Shown here one piece after another: positions 8,060-17,267 of a stretch of 44,794 nucleotides of DNA. How positions within the stretch are numbered: the stretch's first letter is position 1; every line of letters begins with the position of its first letter. Position numbers and translations under genes: made by a program. Source of the stretch: an uncultured Eubacteriales bacterium (GTDB lineage Bacteria > Bacillota > Clostridia > Christensenellales > Aristaeellaceae); assembly GCA_902767565.1 (NCBI GenBank), contig CACXHY010000016.1:1-44794 (forward strand), in the 5' to 3' direction. The notes beneath the pieces are model-generated. The model had not been told where the DNA came from. It was given only the letters and a program-made list of their open reading frames with translations, and did not search any database.

Positions 8060-8572
8060 ATGCCCGAGAAGAAGAAGATCACCCGCGCCGGTCTGGAAAA
8101 ACTGCAGGCCGAGCTGGACAACCGCGTGGCCGTCGTCCGCAACGAGATCGCCCAGGAGATCGAGTTTGCACGCTCCTACGGCGACCTGAGCGAAAACGCC
8201 GAGTACACCGAGGCCCGCAAGAAGCAGGCGGAGAACGAATCCAAGATCGCCGAGCTGGAAGCCCTGCTGAAGGTGGTCGTGGTGGTGGAGGACGACGAGA
8301 TCAACAACGACCAGGTCTCCGTGGGCACCACCGTCACCCTGAAGACCATGTCCAAGACCAACGAGGATTTCATGGCCACCAAGGGCGAGATCGTGCGCTA
8401 CGCCATCGTGGGCGCGCAGGAAGCCGACCCCATGCATGACCGCATCTCCGACGAGAGTGAGGTGGGCAAGGCCCTGATCGGCGCCAGCGTGGGCGACACC
8501 GTCAGCATCCCCCTGGACGGCTATACCCTGATCTACTCCGTCAAGGAGATCGAGAAGGGCAACCAGGTCTGA
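8060..8572 (+). CDS. greA: transcription elongation factor GreA
   Basis: 170 residues (usual ~158). Binds in the RNA polymerase secondary channel and stimulates cleavage of backtracked RNA. The N-terminal coiled coil holds the tip acidic residues in ARSYGDLSENAEYTEARKKQ; the C-terminal FKBP-like domain follows (SVGTTVTL ... ISDESEVGKALIGASVGDTVSI). Start supported by GAGAGGAG. lysS begins 29 bases after the stop, the common greA-lysS pairing of Firmicutes. Confidence 0.97.
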   Translation: MPEKKKITRAGLEKLQAELDNRVAVVRNEIAQEIEFARSYGDLSENAEYTEARKKQAENESKIAELEALLKVVVVVEDDEINNDQVSVGTTVTLKTMSKTNEDFMATKGEIVRYAIVGAQEADPMHDRISDESEVGKALIGASVGDTVSIPLDGYTLIYSVKEIEKGNQV

Positions 8573-8601
8573 TCCCGAACCGACCTTGAATGGAGAGAAA
8601 C

Positions 8602-10596
8602 ATGAGCGATTATCCTGTGACCCCCGGCACCCCCGAGCTGACCGAGCAGGAGGTCATCCGCCGGCAGAAGCTGCAGGGCCTGCTGGACGCGGGTCAGAAT
8701 CCCTATGAGATCACCCACTTCCCGGTGACCGCCCGCTCCGCCCAGATCCTGGCGGATTTCGGGGCCCTGGAGGGGCAGACCGTCACCATCGCCGGGCGCA
8801 TGATGTCCCGGCGCGTGATGGGCAAGGCCTCCTTCGCCCACCTGCTGGACGGCGAGGGCGACATCCAGTTCTACGTCCGCCGCGACGACGTGGGCGAGGA
8901 AGCCTACAAGGCCTTCAAGCAGTGGGATCTGGGCGATATCGTGGGCGTGACCGGCACCGTGTTCCGCACGCAGATGGGCGAAGTCTCGGTCCACGCGGCG
9001 GAGATCACCCTGCTGACCAAGTCCCTGAAGGTGCTGCCGGAGAAGTTCCACGGCCTGGTGGACACGGACCTTCGCTACCGCCAGCGCTATGTGGACACCA
9101 TCGTGAACCCGGAGGTCCGGGACCTGTTCGTCAAGCGCTCGAAGATCATTTCCGCCGTGCGCGAGTTCCTGGACGGCCGCGGCTTCCTCGAGGTGGACAC
9201 CCCGGTGCTGCAGACCGTGGAGATCGGCGCCGCGGCCCGCCCCTTCCGCACCCATCACAATGCCCTGGACCTGGACATGCTCCTGCGGATCGAGACCGAG
9301 CTGTATCTGAAGCGGCTGATCGTCGGCGGCTTTGAGCGGGTCTACGAGCTGGGCCGCGTGTTCCGCAACGAGGGCATGGACGCCACCCACAACCCGGAAT
9401 ACACCTCCCTGGAGACCTACCAGGCCTATGTGGACTACCGCGAGGTCATGGAGATGGTGGAGCAGATGTTCGAGTTCGTGGCCGTCAAGGCCACCGGCTC
9501 CAGCGATGTGCCCTACCAGGGGCAGACCATCAGCCTGAAGGCGCCCTGGAAGCGTATCTCCATGGCGGACGCGGTGAAGGAAGCCTGCGGCGTCGACTGG
9601 ACGCAGTGGCAGTCCGACGAGGAAGCCCGGGCCGAGATGGACCGCCGGAACATCCACGTGGAGAAGGACGCGAAGCGGGGCGACTGCCTGGCCGCACTCT
9701 TCGACGAGTACGTGGAGGCCTCGCTGGTCCAGCCCACCTTCATCACGGACTATCCCGTGGAGATCAGCCCGCTGGCCAAGCGCAAGCCGGAGGACCCCTC
9801 CCTGACCGAGCGCTTCGAGTTCTTCATCACCGGCCACGAGATGGGCAACGCCTTCTCCGAGCTGAACGATCCCATCGACCAGCGCCGCCGCTTCGAGGAG
9901 CAGGTGGAGCAGCGCAGGGCCCAGGGCGTGTTCGCCGAGATCGACGAGGACTTCGTCACCGCGCTGGAGTACGGCATGCCGCCCACCGGCGGTCTGGGCA
10001 TCGGCATCGACCGCATGGTGATGCTGATGACGGACTCGCCCACCATCCGCGACGTGCTGCTCTTCCCCACCATGAAGCCCGTCAACCGGCAGAAGAAAGA
10101 AGAGAAGCCGGAAGAAACAGCGGCGGAATTCGAGTGCGCCTGCCATACCTGCCCCTCCCAGGAGGCCTGCAAGGCCGCGCAGGAGGCCGAAAAAGCGGCG
10201 GCGCCCGCCGAGGAGAAGATCGACTTTTCCAACGTGGTGATCGAGCCGCTGTTTGCCGACTCGGTGGACTTCGAGACCTTCTCCCGCTCCGACTTCCGCG
10301 CCGTGAAGGTGCTGGAGTGCGAGGCCGTGAAGAAGAGCAGGAAGCTGCTGAAGTTCACCCTCGACGACGGCACCGGAACGCCCCGCACCATCCTCAGCGG
10401 CATCCACGGCTTCTATGAGCCGGAGGATCTGGTGGGCAGGACCTGCATCGCCATCGTCAACCTCCCGCCCCGCCCCATGATGGGCATCGAGTCCTGCGGC
10501 ATGCTTCTCAGCGCCGTCCACAAGGAAGGCGAGGAGGAGAAACTGCACCTGCTGACGGTGGATCCCCACATCCCGGCGGGCGCCAAGCTGTACTGA
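8602..10596 (+). CDS. lysS: lysyl-tRNA synthetase with fused C-terminal tRNA-binding domain
   Basis: 664 residues against ~500 for ordinary class II LysRS. Anticodon OB-fold at about 55-160, then class II motifs: motif 1 around [15 protein letters not shown], motif 2 [17 protein letters not shown], motif 3 [16 protein letters not shown]. After the catalytic domain (about residue 500) comes a Cys-rich link, [12 protein letters not shown] (about 513-524), then an Ala/Glu linker and a ~120-residue EMAPII/MetG-beta type tRNA-binding OB-fold ([20 protein letters not shown] ... [11 protein letters not shown]). ATG 8602 was preferred to ATG 8590 because GGAGAG precedes it at proper distance. Second gene of the greA transcript. 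Confidence 0.96.
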   Translation: MSDYPVTPGTPELTEQEVIRRQKLQGLLDAGQNPYEITHFPVTARSAQILADFGALEGQTVTIAGRMMSRRVMGKASFAHLLDGEGDIQFYVRRDDVGEEAYKAFKQWDLGDIVGVTGTVFRTQMGEVSVHAAEITLLTKSLKVLPEKFHGLVDTDLRYRQRYVDTIVNPEVRDLFVKRSKIISAVREFLDGRGFLEVDTPVLQTVEIGAAARPFRTHHNALDLDMLLRIETELYLKRLIVGGFERVYELGRVFRNEGMDATHNPEYTSLETYQAYVDYREVMEMVEQMFEFVAVKATGSSDVPYQGQTISLKAPWKRISMADAVKEACGVDWTQWQSDEEARAEMDRRNIHVEKDAKRGDCLAALFDEYVEASLVQPTFITDYPVEISPLAKRKPEDPSLTERFEFFITGHEMGNAFSELNDPIDQRRRFEEQVEQRRAQGVFAEIDEDFVTALEYGMPPTGGLGIGIDRMVMLMTDSPTIRDVLLFPTMKPVNRQKKEEKPEETAAEFECACHTCPSQEACKAAQEAEKAAAPAEEKIDFSNVVIEPLFADSVDFETFSRSDFRAVKVLECEAVKKSRKLLKFTLDDGTGTPRTILSGIHGFYEPEDLVGRTCIAIVNLPPRPMMGIESCGMLLSAVHKEGEEEKLHLLTVDPHIPAGAKLY

Positions 10597-10626
10597 TCCC
10601 CGACGACATGGCTGGGAGGTGAGCCC

Positions 10627-11298
10627 GTGAAAACGCCCTTCACCCGGAAACGGCTGAAGCACCATTTCACCTACGCCTGGTGGAAGTACCTGGCCGCGGT
10701 GCTGGGCTGCCTGCTGGTCATGAATCTGTTCTTCTCCGTCACGAGCGCCCGGCCCCGGGACGACCAGAAGGTGGATCTGTTCGTGTACGGCAGCACCACC
10801 GAGAGCCTGCTGGACGCCTGGATGGAGAACCTGCGGGCGGAGGAGTTCCCGGAGCAGGCCCTGTTCGACTGCTATTCCGTTTCATCCGGTGTCACCAGCG
10901 GGGTGCAGGTGTTCACCACCCGGGTGGCCGTGGGGGACGGCGACCTGCTGCTGATCCCCCGGGAGACCTTTGAGACCTTCGCTCAGGAAGGCCTGCTGAT
11001 GCCCCTGGAGGAGCAGCCGTGGATGGCGGAGGAGCTCAGCGTCCACCATATCGACCCGGAGACGGGGTACTGGCGCGGCCCGGACGGGGTCCGCAGGCTG
11101 TACGCCGTGCCCGTCGGCCAGATGCCCGTCCTCTCCAGCATGATGCTGGACAGCGAAACGGATTACTATCTGGGCGTGCGCATCCGCAACGGCAACGAGG
11201 AGACCGTATGGCAGGTGCTGCGTTTCATGCTCCGGGATCTCTGCGAGGGCTCGGAGACGGTCACCCTCACCACGCTGATGGACACGCAGTACCAGTGA
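10627..11298 (+). CDS. hypothetical membrane-anchored protein
   Basis: 223 residues from GTG, with GGGAGGTGA four bases upstream of the start region. Basic N-terminus, one hydrophobic helix at about 19-36 (YLAAVLGCLLVMNLFFSV), then a soluble domain containing VDLFVYGSTTESLLDAWME and DGDLLLIPRETFETFA. This is reminiscent of the extracytoplasmic solute-binding-like proteins found in Clostridia, where the substrate domain is short, but no family is certain. Follows lysS after 30 bases and precedes the ATPase/CYTH gene after 48, so probably in the same transcript. Confidence 0.75.
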   Translation: MKTPFTRKRLKHHFTYAWWKYLAAVLGCLLVMNLFFSVTSARPRDDQKVDLFVYGSTTESLLDAWMENLRAEEFPEQALFDCYSVSSGVTSGVQVFTTRVAVGDGDLLLIPRETFETFAQEGLLMPLEEQPWMAEELSVHHIDPETGYWRGPDGVRRLYAVPVGQMPVLSSMMLDSETDYYLGVRIRNGNEETVWQVLRFMLRDLCEGSETVTLTTLMDTQYQ

Positions 11299-11346
11299 AC
11301 GCTCATCCGCCCCTGTTTCCCGCCGACCTTTCCGGGAGGAATGAAC

Positions 11347-12447
11347 ATGGCGTTTATCCGCAAGATCGTCGTCACCGGCGGCCCCTGCGCGGGCAAGACC
11401 ACAGGCCTGAGCTGGATCCAGAACACCTTCTCCCAGCGGGGCTGGAAGGTGCTCTTTGTGCCTGAGACCGCCACAGAGCTCATCAACGGCGGCGTCGCCC
11501 CCTGGACCTGCGGCACCAACCTGGACTATCAGATCGGGCAGATGCGCCTGCAGGTGACCAAGGAGGACGTCTTCCGCAAAGCCGCCGAGAGCATGCCCGA
11601 CGACCGCATCCTCATCGTGTGCGACCGGGGCGCGCTGGACAACAAGGCCTACATGAACGATGAGGAGTTCGCCGCGGTGCTGCGGACCCTCCGTCTGGAC
11701 GAGGTGGAGCTGCGGGACAGCTACGACGCCGTCTTCCACCTGGAGACCGCCGCCAAGGGCGCCGTGCAGGCCTACACCTTTGCCAACAACGCCGCCCGCT
11801 ACGAGACCCCGGAGCAGGCCGTGGCCCTGGACGACCGGCTGATCGCCGCCTGGACAGGCCACCCCCACCTGCGGGTCATCGGCAACGAGACCGATTTCGA
11901 GCCGAAGCTGCAGCGCCTCCTCAGCGAGATCAGCTCCGCCCTGGGCGAGCCGGAGACCTACGAGATCGAGCGCAAGTTCCTCATCGAGTATCCGGACGTG
12001 GCCTGGCTGGAGGCCCAGCCCAACTGCCACCGGGTGGAGATCATCCAGACCTACCTCACCAGCGAGGACGGCCTGGACCGCCGCGTGCGCCAGCGGGGCG
12101 AGAACGGCACCTTCCTCTACTACGAGATGACCAAGCGCGAGATGCCCGACGGCAAGACCGTGGAGCTCTCCCGCCGCATCTCCGACCGGGAATACGTCAA
12201 TCTGCTGCTGAACGCCGACATGGACCGCCGCCAGCTGCGCAAGACCCGTTTCTGCATGACCTACGGCCGGCAGAGCCTGAAGATCGATATCTATCCCTTC
12301 TGGCGGAAGCAGGCCATGGTGCAGCTGCACATGCGCTCCGCGGACGAGCCGGTGGACCTGCCGCCGGAACTGAAGCTCATCCGGGAGGTCACGGGGGAAA
12401 AAGCCTACAAGAACTCGTCTCTGGCCATGCAGGTGCCGGAGGAATGA
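11347..12447 (+). CDS. P-loop ATPase/kinase-like domain fused to a CYTH domain
   Basis: 366 residues. N-terminal AAA_28-type NTPase: Walker A VVTGGPCAGKTTGL (about 7-20), Walker B-like ILIVCDRGALDNKAYM. From about residue 205 a CYTH triphosphate-tunnel domain begins with the signature EIERKFLI (ExExK), followed by alternating basic/acidic strands (RRVRQRGE, YYEMTKRE, RKTRFCM) typical of tunnel metalloenzymes. CYTH members hydrolyse or cyclise triphosphates (thiamine triphosphatase, class IV adenylate cyclase, inorganic triphosphatase); the substrate here is unknown. GGGAGGA at 11334-11340 fits ATG 11347 better than the ATG at 11341. Confidence 0.85.
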   Translation: MAFIRKIVVTGGPCAGKTTGLSWIQNTFSQRGWKVLFVPETATELINGGVAPWTCGTNLDYQIGQMRLQVTKEDVFRKAAESMPDDRILIVCDRGALDNKAYMNDEEFAAVLRTLRLDEVELRDSYDAVFHLETAAKGAVQAYTFANNAARYETPEQAVALDDRLIAAWTGHPHLRVIGNETDFEPKLQRLLSEISSALGEPETYEIERKFLIEYPDVAWLEAQPNCHRVEIIQTYLTSEDGLDRRVRQRGENGTFLYYEMTKREMPDGKTVELSRRISDREYVNLLLNADMDRRQLRKTRFCMTYGRQSLKIDIYPFWRKQAMVQLHMRSADEPVDLPPELKLIREVTGEKAYKNSSLAMQVPEE

Positions 12448-12460
12448 TCCAAGGACAGCT

Positions 12461-12490
12461 GTGCCGCGCCTTTTTGCGGCACGGCTTTCT
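12461..12490 (+). terminator. possible terminator after the CYTH gene
   Basis: Stem GTGCCGC (12461-12467) / GCGGCAC (12476-12482), then GGCTTTCTGTTT. The U-tract is imperfect; partial read-through into the next gene is likely. Confidence 0.4.
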
Positions 12491-12514
12491 GTTTCGAGAA
12501 AGGCTGTGACCTCC

Positions 12515-13141
12515 ATGCATCCCATCGATCTGTCCGCTTTCCCCCGCCGGGCGGCCTATGAGCATTTCAGCCGCGTCCGCTGGCCCTTTTACAGCGTCAC
12601 CTTTGACGTGGACGTGACCCAGGTATACGCCTTTGCCCACAGGCGGGAGCTGTCCTTCTACCTGACCATGACCTGGCTGGTGACCCGGGCCTGCAACCGG
12701 GTGCCCGCCCTGTGCCAGGACATCCGGGAAGGCGTCCTGTGGCAGCTGGACGGCCGGCATCCCTCCTTTGCCGACCTGAAAGAGGGCGCCGAATGCTTCC
12801 ACATCGTCACGCGGCCCATGGACGGAGATGTCGTGGCCTTCGTGCGCGCCGCCGCCGAAGCCTCCGCCGCCCAGGACTGCTTCCTGGACATGAGCAAGGA
12901 GGGCAGCGACCTGCTGTTCATCTCCTGCATGCCCTGGGTCCGGCTCACGGGACTGACCAACGAGCGGGAGCCGGATCCCGACGACTGCGTGCCCCGGATC
13001 GCCTGGGGCCGCTGGGAGGAGCGGGACGGCCGCAAGCTGCTGGGTCTCAGCATGGAGGTGAACCACCGCACGGTGGACGGCGTGCACATCGGGCAGTTCG
13101 CCAAAGCCCTGGAGGAAGAGATCGCCGCCCTCCCCCTGTGA
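12515..13141 (+). CDS. chloramphenicol acetyltransferase-like protein (type A CAT fold)
   Basis: 208 residues, the usual CAT subunit length. CAT enzymes transfer acetyl from acetyl-CoA using a His in the HHxxxDG motif near the C-terminus; here it reads NHRTVDGVHIGQF, keeping the catalytic second His and Asp but not the first His. Other family marks: YEHFSRVRWPFYSVTFDVDVT at the N-terminus and PWVRLTGLTNE around 145. Whether it acetylates chloramphenicol cannot be inferred: many chromosomal homologues in Clostridia have no known substrate. An in-frame start 18 codons upstream lies in the terminator hairpin; ATG 12515 is preferred. Confidence 0.85.
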   Translation: MHPIDLSAFPRRAAYEHFSRVRWPFYSVTFDVDVTQVYAFAHRRELSFYLTMTWLVTRACNRVPALCQDIREGVLWQLDGRHPSFADLKEGAECFHIVTRPMDGDVVAFVRAAAEASAAQDCFLDMSKEGSDLLFISCMPWVRLTGLTNEREPDPDDCVPRIAWGRWEERDGRKLLGLSMEVNHRTVDGVHIGQFAKALEEEIAALPL

Positions 13142-13263
13142 CGCCGGGAACAGCATGGATCTGCAATTCTTGGCTTGAATATATAAGTGTTCGCCTTTCC
13201 TTCGTGGTATGGTGTGCATGCCGGAACGGTCCGGCGAAAGAACGCCAAACGGAGGAAACCGAT

Positions 13264-13443
13264 ATGATGCCGATCAACGTGCCGATCATGAACCGCGCCA
13301 TAGCCGAGGACGTCAACGTGCCCGCTCTGCGCAATCCCCTGAACCACCTGGCGGGCAAGCCCGTTCGCAGGCCCCGCCGCGCTGTCCGGGAAGCCGGATG
13401 GATCGACGCCCGGTTCGCCCGGTGCCGTGACGAACACAGGTAA
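13264..13443 (+). CDS. small basic protein of unknown function
   Basis: 59 residues ([19 protein letters not shown] at the start, then Arg-rich [15 protein letters not shown]). GGAGG lies eight bases before the ATG at 13264 and the stop is 23 bases before the next start, which has its own AGAAGGAGG, so a translated small gene is likely. No domain recognised. It could belong with the following acetyltransferase gene. Confidence 0.5.
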   Translation: MMPINVPIMNRAIAEDVNVPALRNPLNHLAGKPVRRPRRAVREAGWIDARFARCRDEHR

Positions 13444-13466
13444 GCGGACAGAAGGAGGCTTTCGAC

Positions 13467-14033
13467 ATGACGGAACTGGAAAAAATGAACGCCGGTCTGG
13501 AGTACTGCTACGACGACGAAGAGGTGGACGCGCTGAAGGAGCGGGCCATCATCTGGTGCCGCGAGTTCAACGCCCTGGATCCCCTGGACTTCGAGGGCCA
13601 GCGGGCCGTGCTGAAGGCCAACCTGGGCAGCATGGGCGAGCATGTGTGGATCGCCAAGACCTTCAATTGCGACAACGGAAAGAACATCCACATCGGGAAC
13701 AACTTCACCGGCAACTACAACATCACCATGCTGGACATCCGGGAGATCCGCATCGGCGACAACGTGATGATCGGCCCCAACACCCTGATCACCACCGTCA
13801 ACCATCCCCTGTCCCCCATGGGCCGCCGCAGGCACCTGGGCATCGCCAAACCCGTGGTCATCGGGGACGACGTGTGGATCGGCGGCAACGTTACGATCCT
13901 CCCCGGCGTCACCATCGGCAGCAACGTGGTGGTGGCCGCCGGCGCCGTCGTGACGAAGGATATCCCCGCCAACGTGGTGGTGGGCGGCGTGCCGGCCAGG
14001 ATCATCAAGGAGATCGAGGACGACACCGAGTAA
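13467..14033 (+). CDS. maltose/galactoside O-acetyltransferase family protein
   Basis: 188 residues. Acetyl-CoA-dependent sugar O-acetyltransferase of the left-handed beta-helix class (LacA/Maa/NodL). The N-terminal Mac domain contains the usual [19 protein letters not shown]; the helix has hexapeptide repeats such as [19 protein letters not shown] and [19 protein letters not shown], and the catalytic His lies in [13 protein letters not shown]. Strong ribosome binding site AGAAGGAGG. It is followed after 42 bases by the FMN enzyme in the same direction. Confidence 0.92.
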   Translation: MTELEKMNAGLEYCYDDEEVDALKERAIIWCREFNALDPLDFEGQRAVLKANLGSMGEHVWIAKTFNCDNGKNIHIGNNFTGNYNITMLDIREIRIGDNVMIGPNTLITTVNHPLSPMGRRRHLGIAKPVVIGDDVWIGGNVTILPGVTIGSNVVVAAGAVVTKDIPANVVVGGVPARIIKEIEDDTE

Positions 14034-14075
14034 ACGGAGCATGCACCGACCGACGAAACAAGGAGGCTGTCTGTC

Positions 14076-14960
14076 ATGAAGAACCCCAACATGAACTCTG
14101 ATCAGATCGCACGGAAGTACATGGACCGACTGGTGGTGGAAGAGCGGGTGCTGGCGGCGGTGAAGCCCTCCACAAAGACCGCCTTCCTGGGTCACGTCTT
14201 CGACACGCCCATCATGGCGGGCGCCCTGAGCCACCTGAAGAACGGCATGGCCCCCTACGCCGAGGGCGCCAGGCTGGCGGGGGCCGCGGCCTTCATCGGC
14301 ATGGGAGACAACGACACCCTGAAGGCCTGCCTGGATACCGGCGCGAAGGTCGTCAAGGTCATCAAGCCCTATGCCGACCGGGAGGAGATCTTCAGCCGCA
14401 TCCGTTTCGCCGAGGAGAACGGCGCCATCGCTGTGGCCATCGACGGCGGCCACGCCATCAAGCCCGAATCCCCGGAGTTCGACACCATCGTGGGCTGCCC
14501 CATGAAGCTGCCCACCCCGGAGGAGATGCGGGAATACATCGCCTCCACGAAGCTCCCCTTCTTCATCAAGGACGTGCTGAGCGTCACGGACAGCGTGCTG
14601 GCGAAGGAACTCGGCGCGGCGGGCGTCATCATCGGCCATCACCACGACCTGATGCACTGGGCCGTGCCGCCGGTGTATCTGCTGCGGGACATCCGCAAAG
14701 CGGTGGGCGATGATTTCATCCTCGTGGCCGACGGCGGCATGGACGACGGCTTCGACGCCTTCAAGGCCCTGGCCCTGGGCGCGGACATCGTCTGCACCGG
14801 CCGCTCCCTGATGAAGCCCTACATGGAGACCGGCGCCGAGGGCGTGGCCCGGCAGCTGCGCACCATGACCGGCGAGCTGGCCTCCATGATGTACCGCACC
14901 TCCGCCCCGGATGTGAAGCACATCGATCCGGCGGTGATCCACGAGGCCTGGTGGCTGTGA
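14076..14960 (+). CDS. FMN-dependent alpha-hydroxy-acid oxidoreductase family protein
   Basis: 294 residues, a TIM-barrel flavoprotein related to glycolate and L-lactate oxidases but shorter than the ~350 of the classical enzymes. Recognisable pieces: TPIMAGALSHLKNGMAPYAE near the N-terminus, FFIKDVLSVTDSVLAKELGA (the usual K-x-V-x-x-x-x-D-A strand), GVIIGHHHD (active-site region; the classical SNHGG-R is changed), LVADGGMDDGFDAFKALALG and ADIVCTGRS for phosphate binding. Substrate unknown. Start supported by AAGGAGG. Confidence 0.85.
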   Translation: MKNPNMNSDQIARKYMDRLVVEERVLAAVKPSTKTAFLGHVFDTPIMAGALSHLKNGMAPYAEGARLAGAAAFIGMGDNDTLKACLDTGAKVVKVIKPYADREEIFSRIRFAEENGAIAVAIDGGHAIKPESPEFDTIVGCPMKLPTPEEMREYIASTKLPFFIKDVLSVTDSVLAKELGAAGVIIGHHHDLMHWAVPPVYLLRDIRKAVGDDFILVADGGMDDGFDAFKALALGADIVCTGRSLMKPYMETGAEGVARQLRTMTGELASMMYRTSAPDVKHIDPAVIHEAWWL

Positions 14961-14999
14961 GGCATGATCAAGCCGATCCGGGATATGCGGGGCGGCCCG

Positions 15000-15030
15000 C
15001 GATCCGGATCCCGTTCGTGTGTCACGGCAA
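15000..15030 (+). pseudogene. 31-bp duplicate of the start of the phosphatase gene
   Basis: 15000-15030 matches 16648-16678 (codons 3-13 of the downstream phosphatase, IRILFVCHGN) with one mismatch. In this copy the frame runs into stops at once (ACTGTAACTGA). Nothing else is seen in 14961-15276; that stretch has lower GC than the genes to its left. Confidence 0.8.
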
Positions 15031-15276
15031 CTGTAACTGAGTGGTTGGCAGGGCTTTCCCAAAGCGCGGCGCGACGTGCCCATCTGCTTCGATCTGCTGT
15101 CGCTTTACTGCCTTTGGTGAATATGGGCCGGCAAATGGATCCGGGATCAGATCTGAAACACAGTATGATCGATATTGCCTTTTCCGGGATCAATGCCGCC
15201 TATTTGATGAGAAAGCGCGATACTTAAGTCAGGCCTGTGATAACTGTGTTTGTCGTGAATACAGGGATTTTCGTGC

Positions 15277-15334
15277 TTGACTTTTCCCTTAAAACGTGAA
15301 AGAATTTAAGGGAATAAGCGCGGAGGTAAGGGAA
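15277..15334 (+). promoter_or_regulatory. fic promoter with overlapping palindromic operator
   Basis: TTGACT (15277-15282), 17 bases, AAGAAT (15300-15305). A perfect 10-bp inverted repeat, TTCCCTTAAA (15284-15293) / TTTAAGGGAA (15305-15314), sits over the spacer and -10. A third half-site TAAGGGAA (15327-15334) covers the ribosome binding site and start codon. Confidence 0.75.
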
Positions 15335-16383
15335 TGAGGCCGTTCAATTATTCTCTGATCAGGGAACAAAAGTGGGATTCCGAGCTGTTGGGATACATTG
15401 CTGCGATCTACAAAGAAGCAGGAAAGCAGGAGTTGTATCTGAAGCAAAGGCCGGAAGAACTGGAAAAACTGGTTGAAATCGCAAAGATCCAAAGCACCGA
15501 AGCATCGAACGCCATTGAAGGGATCGTTACCACAAACACACGCGTCAGGCAGCTTGTCGAAGAAAAAACCACGCCACGGGATCGGAATGAACAGGAGATC
15601 GCCGGGTACAGGGATGTGCTGGGCATCATTCACGAGAGTTTTGACGCGATCCCGATCACGCGGAACCATATTCTTCAACTGCATAAGATCCTCTACAGTC
15701 ATATGAACAATCCGGCTGCCGGACGCACAAAGACTGTTCAGAATTATATCAGTGCAACTTATCCCGACGGCCATACCGAAACGCTTTTTACTCCGCTGTC
15801 CCCTTATGAGACACCGGAAGCTCTTGACAGGATCTGCGAAGAATACAACCGTGTGATCGGCAATATGGAACTTGAACCGCTGATCGCCATTCCGGTCTTT
15901 ATCCATGATTTCCTTTGCATTCACCCGTTCAATGACGGGAACGGCCGTATGAGCCGCCTTCTGACAACACTTCTGTTATACAGAAACGGATTCTGTGTCG
16001 GGAAATACATCTCGCTGGAAGCGAAGATCGAAAGGCACAAAGATCTCTACTATGATGCTTTGGCTGCATCACAGATCGGCTGGCATGAGGGGAAGGATGA
16101 TCCGGTCCCGTTCATCAAATACCTTCTCAGTACGATCATTGCCGCATACAGAGATTTTGAAGACCGGTTTTCCCTGGTGGAAACGAAAAGATCTGCTCTG
16201 GATAAGGTAAGGCTTGCCGCACAGAATAAGATCGGACGTTTTACCAAACAGGATATCCGGGAACTGTGCCCGTCTTTGAGTGTGAGTTCAATCGAAGGCG
16301 CTTTACGGAAACTGACAGGATCCGGTGAACTGCAGCGGGAAGGGAAAGGAAAAAACACATATTATTGTAGAAAGCAGATTTGA
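15334..16383 (+). CDS. fic: Fic family AMP transferase, self-inhibited class
   Basis: 349 residues. Fic enzymes transfer AMP from ATP to target proteins. The Fic_N-type region contains STEASNAIEGI, matching the inhibitory motif S/T-x-x-x-E-G/N, here N-terminal to the active site (class II, intramolecular inhibition). The Fic motif HPFNDGNGRMSR (about 193-204) is complete. A C-terminal winged-helix-like region (FTKQDIRELCPSLSVSSIEGALRKL) ends the protein and probably binds DNA; it may act on the palindrome at the gene's own promoter. Codon use is AT-richer than the neighbours, pointing to recent transfer. Start ATG has GGAGG seven bases upstream. Confidence 0.95.
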   Translation: MRPFNYSLIREQKWDSELLGYIAAIYKEAGKQELYLKQRPEELEKLVEIAKIQSTEASNAIEGIVTTNTRVRQLVEEKTTPRDRNEQEIAGYRDVLGIIHESFDAIPITRNHILQLHKILYSHMNNPAAGRTKTVQNYISATYPDGHTETLFTPLSPYETPEALDRICEEYNRVIGNMELEPLIAIPVFIHDFLCIHPFNDGNGRMSRLLTTLLLYRNGFCVGKYISLEAKIERHKDLYYDALAASQIGWHEGKDDPVPFIKYLLSTIIAAYRDFEDRFSLVETKRSALDKVRLAAQNKIGRFTKQDIRELCPSLSVSSIEGALRKLTGSGELQREGKGKNTYYCRKQI

Positions 16384-16640
16384 GGATCATTTCAGAACGA
16401 TGGGCAGAGCCAGACTCATGAGCGATTATTGCAAGGATCGGGAAGCAATATGGGTTTTCGGCATCCATGCAGCCGAAGATCCTCCACCCTTTGCCTTGAC
16501 CCTGCTTCAAGGGAAAAGCGTACTGCCATTTGACTGCCGTTCAAGGGAGCGATCTGCCGGGTAGGCTCGTTTTTCCGGCAGGATCGTACGTCCCTGCCAT
16601 AGCGCAGAACGCGGCAGATCTCAGCGTTGGAGGACATTGT

Positions 16641-17111
16641 ATGCCCACGATCCGGATCCTGTTCGTGTGTCACGGCAATATCTGCCGCTCCGCCGCGGCG
16701 GAGATGGTCATGCGGCAGCTGATCGGGCAGAGGAACCTGACCGGCAGGATCGCCGTGTCCTCCGCCGCCGCGACGCGGGAGGAGATCGGCCATGACGTCT
16801 ACCCGCCCATGAAAAAAGCCCTGGCCCGGGCCGGGATCCCCTGCCGTCCCCATGCGGCGCGCCTGCTGACCCGGGAGGACGGTCTCCGCTATGACCTTAT
16901 CATCGGGATGGACGAGGAGAATCTCCGGGACATGCGCCGCATCCTCGGCCCCGGCGCCGGCAGCCGCATCAGCCTGCTGATGGACTGGGCCGGCCGCCCC
17001 GGAGAGGAGATCGACGACCCCTGGTACACGAGGGACTTCGACGGATGCCTCGCGCAGATCATCCGCTGCTGCGAAGCGCTCGCGGATCACGCGGGATCCC
17101 GCGGCCCCTGA
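16641..17111 (+). CDS. low-molecular-weight protein tyrosine phosphatase
   Basis: 156 residues, the normal size. The P-loop C(x)5R is VCHGNICRSAAAE at residues 8-20, and the general acid loop is DDPWYTRDFDGC (Asp near 128). Removes phosphate from phosphotyrosine, or phosphoarginine in some Firmicutes; the residue after the Cys-loop does not let me decide. GGAGG precedes the ATG at 16641. An upstream in-frame extension to 16530 runs through a GATCTGCCGG / CCGGCAGGATC hairpin and lacks a start signal. Confidence 0.94.
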   Translation: MPTIRILFVCHGNICRSAAAEMVMRQLIGQRNLTGRIAVSSAAATREEIGHDVYPPMKKALARAGIPCRPHAARLLTREDGLRYDLIIGMDEENLRDMRRILGPGAGSRISLLMDWAGRPGEEIDDPWYTRDFDGCLAQIIRCCEALADHAGSRGP

Positions 17112-17144
17112 CCGGACGTCCTCCCCCAGACGCACCGGTACGGC

Positions 17145-17185
17145 AAGGCCGGAACCTCTTTGCAAGCGAGAGGCTCCGGCCTTTT
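17145..17185. terminator. bidirectional terminator
   Basis: Stem AAGGCCGGAACCTCT (17145-17159) / AGAGGCTCCGGCCTT (17168-17182), followed by TTT. It closes the phosphatase gene on the plus strand and can also stop the symporter transcript arriving from the right. Confidence 0.85.
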
Positions 17186-17267
17186 GCGCGGGTTTCCGCC
17201 GGACAAAAGCCGCTTCCAGCCGCCGATCCCGTCGGCCCGCACACGCCGGGACCGGGATGTTCCGCGT

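Noticed and set aside
8533-10665. Very long open frame opposite lysS (and a similar one at 23059-26253 opposite the helicase)
   Set aside because: Same antisense artefact of high-GC coding DNA; the sense genes have complete domain motifs.
16530-16640. Upstream extension of the phosphatase gene
   Set aside because: No start signal, passes through a hairpin; family members begin at the MPTIRILFVCHGN position, and GGAGG marks ATG 16641.
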